DNA from: Clostridia bacterium
GTDB lineage: Bacteria > Bacillota > Clostridia > Christensenellales > Aristaeellaceae
Reading direction: 5' to 3'
Assembly: GCA_017471125.1 (NCBI GenBank)
Contig: JAFUWR010000268.1
Location: 1-12,251, forward strand
DNA: 12,251 nt
The position numbers and the translations under genes were made by a program. This document shows, piece after piece, positions 9,901-12,251 of this stretch. The notes under the pieces are model-generated. The model saw only the letters and a list, made by a program, of their open reading frames with translations. It ran no database searches and was not told where the DNA came from. Numbering within the stretch: the stretch's first letter is position 1; each line of letters begins with the position of its first letter.

Positions 9901-12251
9901 GCGTCCTTCCATGCGCTGACGTTGCGGTCGGCGGTGGCGGGGGCCTTCTTGTTGACGCTGGTCACCACGGCGGTGGTGTCGATGTTGACGGGGATCTTCT
10001 CGCTCTCCTTGTCCAGCAGGTGATCGGCGTCCCGGTCCATGACCACGGTGGTCCTGCCGGTGGTAGTGTCGTAGACCGCCCGCTCGCCGTAGATGGTCAG
10101 CCAGGCCAGGGCGGGGTCGGATTCGTCATTGTCCGCGCCGTAGTCGATATAATCGAAGGTCTCCTTGGTGGTGACGTAGCTGACCTCGAAGTAGCCCACC
10201 TGGGTGGGGTCCGCGGGCACGCGGTTGTACACGGCCACGTAGGACTTCGACGGGTCCGCCTCATTCTCCACGATCTTGTAGACGAACACGTGCTCGTCGG
10301 TGAGCTGCGCCTCCATCTCCGCGGCGGGGATGGCCAGCTCCACCGCGTCGGCGTAGTTGCCTTCGCGGTCCTTCAAAATGTGCAGCGGGATGCGGATCTC
10401 GATCTGTCCCGGTGCCCACTCGGTCTTTTCGGTGGTGTAGGTGGAGAAGGAATAGTCCACGCGATAGGTGAAGGCGTGGCCTTCCTCGGGGTGTTCGTGC
10501 TCGGTCCACACCCAGTCCTTGCCCACCGGCTCCGCGCCGTCCTCCAAGGTGATGCGGATGTCCGGCCGGATGATGCGGATGGGCGCGATGGGCGCCTCGG
10601 CCACGGCGTCGGTCACGCGAATTTCGATGATCGTGCCGTCGGCGAGGGTCACGGTCAGGGTCTCGAGCGTGGAGAAGGGCTTGAGGCTGATGAGCAGCCA
10701 GTCCGCGACCGTCTCGCCGTCCTCGCCGTACACGGGGGACAGCTTCAAGAGGCTCTCGTCGGTGAAGCGCACCGCGGAGCCGGTCAGGTCGGCGTCGATG
10801 TTCAGCCACTCCAGCAGCGCGCTCAGCAGCACCTCGCTCTCGCCCAGGATGCTGCGGCGGTGGGTCGCGCCGTCGGCGTCGGTGTACTCGAAGTCCACCG
10901 TGTAGGCGATGCCGTACACGGAGAAGGATTCGGCGTCGAACACCACGGCGTCGGCGTCACGGTCGGCGTCGATCACGTCTACCGCGTCCGCGCCGAAGTG
11001 CAGCGCGTGCACGTCCGCGCCGCGGTTATCGGCGTCCTCGGCCAGGGTCACGCTGACCGCCACGGGCGCGGCGGGCTGGACGGGCTGGCCGTCGGAGAGT
11101 ATGGTGATGTCGAAGAAGCGGGCCAGTTGGATGGAGGCGGTGTCGGCCAGGGCGTCCGCGGCGCGGGCCAGGTAGTCGTCGTCCGTGACCTCCTCCACCG
11201 ACAGCGTCGCGCCCTCGGGGATGTTGGCCTCCGCGCCGTAGGTCACCTGGACGTTCCAGGTCAGGCCGTCGGCGGCGATGTAGCGCTCGGTGATGACCAG
11301 CGCGTAGACGGAGAACGCCTCGGCGTCGAAGGCCACGGCGTCGGCCCCGGCCCCGGTCTGCTCGACCACGCGGGCGTTGCCGTCGTCATCCATGTGGACC
11401 ACCACGGCGTCCTCGGCCTGGGGCATGGCTTCCGCCTCCACCAGGGACATGGACACGGAGATGGGCAGGCGCGGCTCGATCTCCGCGCCGTTTTTATCGT
11501 AGAAGGTGATGTCCACCGCGTGCACGCCCTTGACGGCCACGCTGTCCCCCTCCACCGCGTCGGCGATGCCGGTCAGCGTGTCGTCGTCCTCCACCGCGGC
11601 GACGGCCATGGTCGTGCCCTCGGGGAACGCGCCGGCGTCGGCGGCCACGCGCACGGCCATGTCGCCCGCGCGGCCCTCGAAGGTCTGGGCGGGCCAGGCG
11701 GTGTAGTCCGTCAGGTTCAGGATATAGGTGTCCCCCGCCTCGACGACGATGGTCGCAGCGTCGAAGGAGCGCAGGGGCGTGACGGCCCAGTCGCCGTCAT
11801 TATAGGAAATGTCGAACAGGTCGGCGTCGTAGTCGATCGTCCACTCGGACGCTTCGACGGCCTCGGGCGCTTCCACGACCTCGGCGGGAAGGGCGTCCTC
11901 GGCGGGTGCCTCGCCGATCTCGGCGTACACCGGCTCGTATTCCACCACCAGGCCCTCGGCCTCCGCCATCAGCGCGGCCAGGGACAGCGGCAGGGCGGCG
12001 TCGGACAGGTCCACGTCGGCGGTGTAGGTGTCGCGGACGATGACCGGCTCGACGACCTCGGCCTCCACCGGCGCGTCCGTCGGCTCCGGCATGGGGGTGG
12101 GTTCCTCGGTGGGCTCGGGCGTTTCGACGGGCTCCTCGATACCGACTTCGGTCGGTGCTTCGGTCGGTGCTTCGACGACGGGCGCTTCGAGGTCGGCCCA
12201 GACCGTGGTCGGTTCTTCGACCACTTCGACCTCGACCTCCGCTTCGGGGGC
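927..12251 (-). CDS. Giant LPXTG-anchored surface adhesin with SpaA/Cna-B-like domains and BspA/DUF285 leucine-rich repeats (partial, N-terminus beyond window)
   Basis: A single open frame runs from the right edge to tandem TAA stops (929-927 and 926-924), at least 3774 residues without a frameshift. No start or signal peptide is visible. The GTG at 12224-12222 lies inside a low-complexity Val/Glu/Pro run that continues to the edge, so I treat it as internal. Domain order by residue: acidic head to ~120; tandem modules 189-310 and 324-440; a third module 441-539; central adhesin-like region 568-1647; SpaA-like 1648-1775, 1778-1905 and 1907-1996; Cna-B first half 2047-2094; leucine-rich repeats 2169-2703; acidic linker; Cna-B second half 2839-2942; DUF7601/FctA-like 2950-3048, 3055-3180 and 3187-3336; SpaA-like 3340-3463 and 3464-3592; Cna-B-like 3593-3730; LPETG 3731-3735, membrane helix, and KKRREE at the C-terminus. 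Members of these families are sortase-attached wall proteins and pilins stiffened by Lys-Asn/Asp isopeptide bonds. The ligand is unknown. About 17 of some 21 cysteines lie in the repeats. The surface-adhesin role is a family inference. Confidence 0.93.
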   Translation of the reverse strand, partial: APEAEVEVEVVEEPTTVWADLEAPVVEAPTEAPTEVGIEEPVETPEPTEEPTPMPEPTDAPVEAEVVEPVIVRDTYTADVDLSDAALPLSLAALMAEAEGLVVEYEPVYAEIGEAPAEDALPAEVVEAPEAVEASEWTIDYDADLFDISYNDGDWAVTPLRSFDAATIVVEAGDTYILNLTDYTAWPAQTFEGRAGDMAVRVAADAGAFPEGTTMAVAAVEDDDTLTGIADAVEGDSVAVKGVHAVDITFYDKNGAEIEPRLPISVSMSLVEAEAMPQAEDAVVVHMDDDGNARVVEQTGAGADAVAFDAEAFSVYALVITERYIAADGLTWNVQVTYGAEANIPEGATLSVEEVTDDDYLARAADALADTASIQLARFFDITILSDGQPVQPAAPVAVSVTLAEDADNRGADVHALHFGADAVDVIDADRDADAVVFDAESFSVYGIAYTVDFEYTDADGATHRRSILGESEVLLSALLEWLNIDADLTGSAVRFTDESLLKLSPVYGEDGETVADWLLISLKPFSTLETLTVTLADGTIIEIRVTDAVAEAPIAPIRIIRPDIRITLEDGAEPVGKDWVWTEHEHPEEGHAFTYRVDYSFSTYTTEKTEWAPGQIEIRIPLHILKDREGNYADAVELAIPAAEMEAQLTDEHVFVYKIVENEADPSKSYVAVYNRVPADPTQVGYFEVSYVTTKETFDYIDYGADNDESDPALAWLTIYGERAVYDTTTGRTTVVMDRDADHLLDKESEKIPVNIDTTAVVTSVNKKAPATADRNVSAWKDAWGEAPVDADQYYYAVWEIETKITATQPYDFTLDDKLLSAQGAVVGYRMAESADGTFDTGAEANVVENCRVNYGDNVRKDYVLTRIEKDHYDALLESEGSYIVENEVVAKVHPTDQVDADSALPSKNHYEVVKAHYVIPAGTSQSEKKGLTTSYELSKLIAGEQTVGVDDNGDAVKEAFTEIDGLRYDAWFQANTWAETYEGEVGTDPDPRTDENNKDNFGKKKVTVELSDKKLWLRYFDHAAWENAGSPSAQNGYTVVTEPLQKDDYRFTAVDFSYVFMDGEYQAGAGFDPVSRSGSMLAKLANEDRLGDMVFTLENDGTAVTGEARYSFMTGLWSADNTVAALVDFDNSTPNRLVFAAGANITGYKLSNENALYSTKLETKPTVALKRGGAIVSQALNAIDKDSPEMQLWNEAEMFVRQDDSVLRHFTRSGMDDIIGDTRKSVINKNYTSRKNDTLNSRYLISWDVDMKETFSIDNTEQLVSQDSGVFYDLLPLGVEYIPGSLAAYRGVTKDGKLVSEALDQSQYSVQLESNYQGSGRMLMTVNFTDPGETYRMTYDTAITWDAILQQRGNDTTVVTAHNLVAYKTGNDDIGRYDNSYMYRRESDVAAWPTDDVLYDLVRDPARVIMTARDCPVGALVSGTLGLQKTVRATANDAKYGKSAVTYAEGEYSYRLQFGPNVGSKARDLIVFDFLESFETGSGDELVRSDWYGTLKSVDTSLARAMGADPVVYYSTISREAMRDAIAADPAITQETFANLEYRFNDAPFWVPASEVTDLSKVTAVAVDLRRAADDTGEDGHFVLHGGKTVSVFVYLNAPHDAVIDPVSKMPKPDARAYNDVYLNQNMTSESKSFVTGEDEVVNQGNTVISYRVVGSLNIKKVRFDDENTPIPGIKFHLKGTSGYGTAVDATLTTNSSGTLSFTDLELTDETHYYQLWEEDGVQDFQVDGSTVMTVRVNADGTATIEGLVKPRDKEAKLTGEKIEETTGSGATLTYWRITNKPRQWTDFEFTKLGAVDGAAARALPGVMFKLSGVSDYHNAIEKFAESDSLGRVRFEDVEQGAYKLEEFTPADGYAQANRAFRVVVSAARDVTMTLDGGDAADTDSVKLVVVKTRPDPAVDYEETSYQIIDEPLHDLGLIKVDAANSKVLAGAAFRLTGTSDLGTPVDMTAVSQTSGAVDFLGLEPGTYALRETVAPENHVLDDTLYTVTVGHEGQITITWPGGSMQNFTQDGDDITVYPLGATSGDRDDREPPANRFFYTFFRRFSMPNARQETGVITIKKVWLDKNGNVATQIKETTGLPVPVVELGTYVPEEPPKPARMRRDLWDKFVTNYNVKANAKAFVPVGLPDDLNGWTKVSENSTDFPKSIYVRFNPDNQAIEWCTDTLEVYLPGDGVNCRQMFMNYTAIERIDMTGLKADYATYTDGMFQSCSNLTSLTLPRDFGTQNVTDMTAMFLNSPKLTSLDLSGMDFSSATKFINLFKGDHALRQVIFPADMNTSLVNDMQYMFQDCYALENIVNLAALDTENVANMDHMFAMCRMLGNPANGGLDLSSFDTSKVTDMKYMFEQLGVDLKNADGSAIAPTLDLSAFDTGKVTTMLGMFLNCKTLKNIDLSSFDTSSVTTMQEMFRGCEMLETLDLSRFITSNVTTMSNMFKNCKGLKSIDVSHFDTTSVDNMTNMFGNCQSLTTLDLSSFHNGAVTDTSYMFTDCYKLKTLILPDNFGTQNVTTMQQMFFKCEALEAVDLSGFDTRNVTSFYMMFESCYELKALDVSRFDTRSATTMYEMFHQCRKLETIDGLGGFDTSNCTTIFDMFSECYALKSVDVSSFTTGHMTDFGYIFNNCYALTEIDLSSFDTRNATNMKHLFNNCHDVTTIYVDSSRWSTDKVKDATNMFNSCNALVGGLGTRYSDIKEGSNKIYARVDGGVTAPGYLTEKTYVANNDTGATEPDATEPDATEPATAPLVPTGSRSLAAPRTVSLSGVIEAERLTDTDSYAPAEAAAYDAVYAEAQADEGALEIVYEDAPPEIGDEAENEVALEPETYEAEPDAALFAGELEAEIETPDEETPEVITNVTKTTSGMTVVGKDDGSFDRWIIDPDTGEWTYRFHVYDVPEQDEDGHTIATTYYVTEKEELGGVQYLAPFKWISQDAGKWYQQLEYVPGEAGQGVTVKNQKEHQEPVKGSLSLTKQVVDATGNTYKAGQAFSFTIKYVTADGTAMTEEFTLADGETKQWTNLQANSEYTIEEKLTDAESAVYDATLTASKGTIAEGTQVRVVATNTVRIPETGALEISKTVKLADNVTERDDAEFTFDIAMSNADVPLNGAYDAVVTTGEATASHPVQFTAGRARVTLADGQTIRITGLPAGAEYDISERAYENYALTEHLRNGEAVTGEPGAIVANAVQREAFTNTKQREHEYGGFTIAKLLGAGTEADADAAFAFRVELTGLKANATYAYRQGVLEEGKTVDDLQDKTFAADNSGTARLGLTLAPGETAWFTKDIAKLPVGASYQITELASDYIASFTARNADENGSVKQTVGANRNTQTLLSTYKEDVEKDERTDVVFTNSGPLHEVRIQKIDRSTLKLLSGAKLTIYAVTGEVEDDVEYLTLTEWNSFISGDRAATVERLRHGSYLLREIDAPSGYRLADDVRFDIALDGAVTHWSVVTEPADGQEKVVESGEPTSGTVYIQMIDVPYSVTVRKEDSDLKPVPGAYLEILRRITTQRDAATNETHVGDEESLLTFVTDASGETVISGLLDVQKTVGGVTYDYEYILRELSAPAGYALADDIRFKLDDSDETARLLVWNGAAWAEQAGLTLAMVDVTEFSFKKEWWDTAAEHQIDWDGDITVTISRDRKDIATGAVTADDGFAAQYTIHRDGTNDFAITTGAGYAMTGTEADGVYAFKVNGLPKYDAGMNYEYTYYVSEATVDGFQPPKYYFGGGEYQGRVASGGTIVNCMASYELPETGGPGTIPFTALGAALILLAAALLALKKRREE
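930..1034 (-). other. Sortase cell-wall sorting signal (LPETG, membrane helix, basic tail)
   Basis: Residues 3731-3765 contain LPETG, a short Gly/Pro spacer, a hydrophobic helix (FTALGAALILLAAALLAL) and a terminal KKRREE. This is the canonical tripartite signal: a class A-type sortase cuts between Thr and Gly and links the Thr to peptidoglycan. No sortase gene lies in the window, so a housekeeping enzyme elsewhere is implied. Confidence 0.95.
1038..1448 (-). other. C-terminal Cna-B-like domain
   Basis: Residues about 3593-3730 begin FSFKKEWWD, continue to GVYAFKVNGLPKYDAG and YEYTYYVSEATVDGF, and end at TIVNCMASY. This matches the Cna-B plan: a first-strand Lys (3597 or 3598), the N-LPKYD turn, a YYVSE strand whose Glu could catalyse an isopeptide bond, and a last-strand Asn (3724). 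The domain is longer than a typical Cna-B, with extra sequence between strands. The bond is inferred, not seen. Confidence 0.75.
1449..1835 (-). other. SpaA-like domain (fifth)
   Basis: Residues 3464-3592: VTVRKEDSDLKPVPGAYLEIL near the start, EYILRELSAPAGYALADDIRF in the middle, and AMVDVT at the end. The K-D/E--PGA and L-E--AP-GY signatures are those of prealbumin-like SpaA repeats. The last strand has Asp where Asn is common, so any isopeptide bond would be Lys-Asp. Confidence 0.8.
1836..2207 (-). other. SpaA-like domain (fourth)
   Basis: Residues 3340-3463: HEVRIQKIDRSTLKLLSGAKL, then GSYLLREIDAPSGYRLADDV, ending YIQMIDVP. It has the same plan as the following domain, and the shared (E/A)(I/L)-AP-GY-LADD(V/I)RF core suggests the two arose by duplication. 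Its last strand also has Asp. An unusual acidic/aromatic insert (EVEDDVEYLTLTEW) follows the second strand. Confidence 0.8.
2217..2666 (-). other. DUF7601/FctA-like pilin-type beta domain (third)
   Basis: Residues 3187-3336: GGFTIAKLLGAG, AFAFRVELTGLKAN, LAPGETAWFTKDIAKLPVG, YQITELASDYI and DVVFTNS. This is the pattern of Clostridial and streptococcal pilin backbone domains (K in strand 1, F-F-V-LTGL, GET--F--LP-G--Y-ITE, V-FTN). A Lys-Asn isopeptide bond between the first and last strands is plausible. Confidence 0.7.
2685..3062 (-). other. DUF7601/FctA-like pilin-type beta domain (second)
   Basis: Residues 3055-3180: GALEISKTVKLADNVTERD, then EFTFDIAMSNADVPLNG, LADGQTIRITGLPAGAEYDI, and the closing REAFTNTK. 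It has the same strand order as its neighbours, with Lys early and Asn in FTNTK. It is preceded by an IPETG string that is not followed by a membrane helix. Confidence 0.7.
3081..3377 (-). other. DUF7601/FctA-like pilin-type beta domain (first)
   Basis: Residues 2950-3048: KGSLSLTKQVVDATGN, QAFSFTIKYVTADG, LADGETKQWTNLQANSEYTI, ending VVATNT. It is the shortest of three consecutive domains of this type. Lys in strand 1 and Asn in TNT are the expected bond partners. Confidence 0.7.
3399..3710 (-). other. Second half of a split Cna-B-like domain
   Basis: Residues 2839-2942: GEWTYRFHVYDVPEQDEDG, then TTYYVTEKEELGG, ending GVTVKNQ. These correspond to the middle and last strands of Cna-B (W-Y-F--LPKYD-G, YYVTE, V-N). 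A first-strand Lys segment is missing here but is present before the leucine-rich repeats at 5949-6086. Asn 2941 would be the bond partner. Confidence 0.6.
3711..4112 (-). other. Acidic, low-complexity linker after the leucine-rich repeats
   Basis: Residues about 2705-2838 are dominated by Glu, Asp, Ala and Pro. They include TEPDATEPDATEPATAP, then EIGDEAENEVALEPETYEAE and ELEAEIETPDEETPE. The segment has no domain I recognise and is probably an extended spacer between the repeat head and the rest of the protein. Its VYAE and E-PP/AP-E-GDE strings resemble the N-terminal head (for example VYAEIGEAPAED). Confidence 0.65.
4041..4085 (-). repeat. 15-bp tandem repeat encoding TEPDA
   Basis: Two identical 15-bp units (4041-4055 and 4056-4070) are followed by a third that matches in 13 of 15 bases (4071-4085). 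The unit is in frame and encodes the TEPDA repeat of the linker. Slippage here would change linker length without breaking the frame. Confidence 0.85.
4116..5720 (-). repeat. BspA/DUF285-type leucine-rich repeats, about 18 copies plus C-terminal cap
   Basis: Residues 2169-2703 form consecutive units of about 24-36 residues on the plan MF--C--L--LDLSSFDTS-VT-M, for example MFLNCKTLKNIDLSSFDTSS and MFRGCEMLETLDLSRFITSN. The run ends with a cap, VGGLGTRYSD...KIYARVDGGVTAPGYLT, as in other members of the family (PF03382, BspA-like surface proteins). A short entry segment, AIEWCTDTLEVYLPGDGV, precedes it. Most units keep the Cys; the third, fourth and seventh lack it, and the seventh carries a roughly 10-residue insert (GVDLKNADGSAIAP). 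BspA-type repeats in oral and gut bacteria bind host or bacterial partners; the ligand here is unknown. Confidence 0.92.
5949..6086 (-). other. First half of a split Cna-B-like domain
   Basis: Residues about 2047-2092: TGVITIKKVWLDKNGNVATQ and PVPVVELGTYVPEEPPKP. The ITIKKVW-DKNGN string is the typical first strand of Cna-B, with the bond-forming Lys at 2053 or 2054, and VVELGTY matches the second strand. The remaining strands do not follow; the leucine-rich repeats do. Residues 2094-2168, between this half and the repeats, are the entry segment of the repeat domain. Confidence 0.6.
6111..6140 (-). other. Aromatic and basic patch RFFYTFFRRF
   Basis: Residues 2029-2038, between the third SpaA-like domain and the split Cna-B-like domain, contain five Phe, one Tyr and three Arg among ten residues, in an otherwise acidic protein. 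It is too short for a membrane helix. It may be a binding patch or a fusion-junction remnant. Confidence 0.5.
6237..6506 (-). other. SpaA-like domain (third)
   Basis: Residues 1907-1996: HDLGLIKVDAANSKVLAGAAF, FRLTGTSDLGTPVDMT, GTYALRETVAPENHVLDDT, then YTVTVGHEGQITI. Lys in LIKVD and Glu in LRE are at the expected isopeptide positions. No clear closing Asn-Thr strand is seen. Confidence 0.82.
6510..6893 (-). other. SpaA-like domain (second)
   Basis: Residues 1778-1905: FEFTKLGAVDG, LPGVMFKLSGVSDYH, GRVRFEDVEQGAYKLEEFTP, ADGYAQANRAFRV, ending YQIIDEP. The LPG--F-L-G, G-Y-L-E--P-DGY and closing I-DEP elements define the fold. This copy closes on Asp rather than Asn. Confidence 0.82.
6900..7283 (-). 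other. SpaA-like domain (first)
   Basis: Residues 1648-1775: GSLNIKKVRFDDENTPIPG, IKFHLKGTSGYGTAVD, SFTDLELTDETHYYQLWEED, ending YWRITNKP. The Lys in NIKKV and Asn in ITNKP are the usual bond partners. TSGYGTAVD and LTGTSDLGTPVD in the third copy are alike, which suggests duplication. Confidence 0.82.
7284..10523 (-). other. Central adhesin-like region of stacked beta domains
   Basis: Residues 568-1647 contain no named repeat I can assign with certainty. It opens GKDWVWTEHEHPEEGHAFTY. Residues from 1238 read YLISWDVDMKETFSI...FYDLLPLGVEYIPGSL, the DUF11-like, isopeptide-forming fimbrial pattern (D-LP-GV-Y-PGS). Residues 1416-1647 start LGLQKTVRA and include YSYRLQFGPN, VYYSTISREA, VTAVAVDLRR and ARAYNDVYL; from memory, this module recurs in Clostridial SpaA-containing giant proteins just before the SpaA repeats. 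Cysteines are nearly absent (two). It probably holds a binding site or forms part of the stalk. Confidence 0.55.
10608..10904 (-). other. N-terminal module of about 100 residues, no name known to me
   Basis: Residues 441-539: YTVDFEYTDADGATHRR, then LLSALLEWLNID, AVRFTDESLLKLSPV, DWLLISLKPFSTLETLTVTL, ending EIRVTD. From memory, large Clostridial surface proteins carry a similar module (VDF, a Leu-rich short helix, V-FSD-SL, LISL-PF-S-ETLTVT--DG, IRVTDA) straight after FSVY modules, as here. Its function is unknown. Confidence 0.5.
10905..11255 (-). other. FSVY module, second copy
   Basis: Residues 324-440: NVQVTYGAEANIPEGATLSVEE, TDDDYLARAADALAD, FFDITILSDGQPVQP, PVAVSVTLAED, then AVVFDAESFSVYGIA. 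It aligns with the preceding copy along its whole length. It probably forms a beta-sandwich, possibly ZU5-like; that is a guess from strand pattern only. Confidence 0.6.
11295..11660 (-). other. FSVY module, first copy
   Basis: Residues 189-310: MAVRVAADAGAFPEGTTM, VEDDDTLTGIADAVEG, AVDITFYDKNGAEIEPRLP, ISVSMSLVEAEA, then AVAFDAEAFSVYALV. It shares PEGT/AT, the acidic EDDD or TDDD turn, the DIT--(D)(K/D)G-(E/P) strand and the FDAE-FSVY end with the second copy. Confidence 0.6.
11865..12251 (-). other. Acidic Pro/Glu/Thr/Val-rich head, open at the window edge
   Basis: Residues from the edge to about 120 are low complexity: APEAEVEVEVVEEP at the edge, then PTEAPTEVGIEEPVETPEPTEEPTPMPEPTD and similar. 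Such segments commonly lie just after the signal peptide of wall-anchored proteins and are disordered. No signal peptide is visible, so the true start is further upstream. The segment ends near VVEAPEAVEASEW, before a globular stretch (TIDYDADLFDISYNDGDW) that leads into the first module. Confidence 0.7.
12147..12170 (-). repeat. 12-bp direct repeat in the acidic head
   Basis: TTCGGTCGGTGC occurs twice in tandem (12147-12158 and 12159-12170), in frame, encoding a repeated four-residue APTE unit. It is a short slippage-prone site in a low-complexity segment. Confidence 0.7.

Noticed and set aside
12222..12224. GTG as the start codon of the large gene.
   Set aside because: The frame stays open to the edge in the same Val/Glu-rich composition, no ribosome binding site precedes it, and no signal peptide follows it, although the protein must be exported.
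1..12251. CRISPR array, tRNA, insertion sequence or defence system.
   Set aside because: I found no regularly spaced direct repeats with unique spacers, no cloverleaf pattern, no transposase or nuclease motifs and no terminal inverted repeats. The repeats present are protein-coding.

Overview
The window is almost wholly coded on the minus strand. It looks like a high-GC member of the Bacillota (class Clostridia, probably a gut or rumen lineage). The clues are an LPETG sortase-anchored surface protein with a Gram-positive C-terminus, clear AGGAGG-type ribosome binding sites, a small sigma-70-family gene followed by a membrane-protein gene in a pairing I recall from Clostridia, and strong G/C preference at third codon positions. 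I cannot place the genus.

Layout in the direction of transcription (right to left). (1) 12251-927: one uninterrupted open frame for a giant cell-surface protein. At least 3774 residues are visible, and the start and signal peptide lie beyond the right edge. Its order is: acidic Pro/Glu/Thr-rich head; two tandem copies of a roughly 120-residue module ending FDAE(A/S)FSVY; a further roughly 100-residue module; a roughly 1080-residue central adhesin-like region; three SpaA-like domains; the first half of a Cna-B-like domain; about 18 BspA/DUF285-type leucine-rich repeats with a C-terminal cap; an acidic linker; the second half of the Cna-B-like domain; three DUF7601/FctA-like beta domains; two more SpaA-like domains; a final Cna-B-like domain; then LPETG, a membrane helix and a basic tail. 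(2) 906-860: a Rho-independent terminator. (3) 850-827: a perfect 8-bp inverted repeat. (4) 802-335: a small sigma-70-family factor. (5) 345-1: the N-terminal part of a small membrane protein overlapping the sigma gene by 11 nt, cut by the left edge.

The surface protein would be exported, anchored to peptidoglycan by a housekeeping sortase encoded elsewhere, and would extend a long rod of Ig-like, probably isopeptide-bonded domains that displays a leucine-rich repeat head. The sigma/membrane-protein pair is separated from it by a terminator, so it is probably a separate transcription unit; nothing in the window shows that it controls the adhesin. Residue numbers for the large protein count the GTG codon at 12224-12222 as residue 1; nine more codons lie upstream of it in the window.

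I see no tRNA, rRNA, CRISPR array, insertion sequence or phage gene. The most notable points are the leucine-rich repeat block apparently inserted inside a Cna-B domain, the lower GC of part of that block, a sign of duplication within it, and the unnamed tandem modules near the N-terminus.
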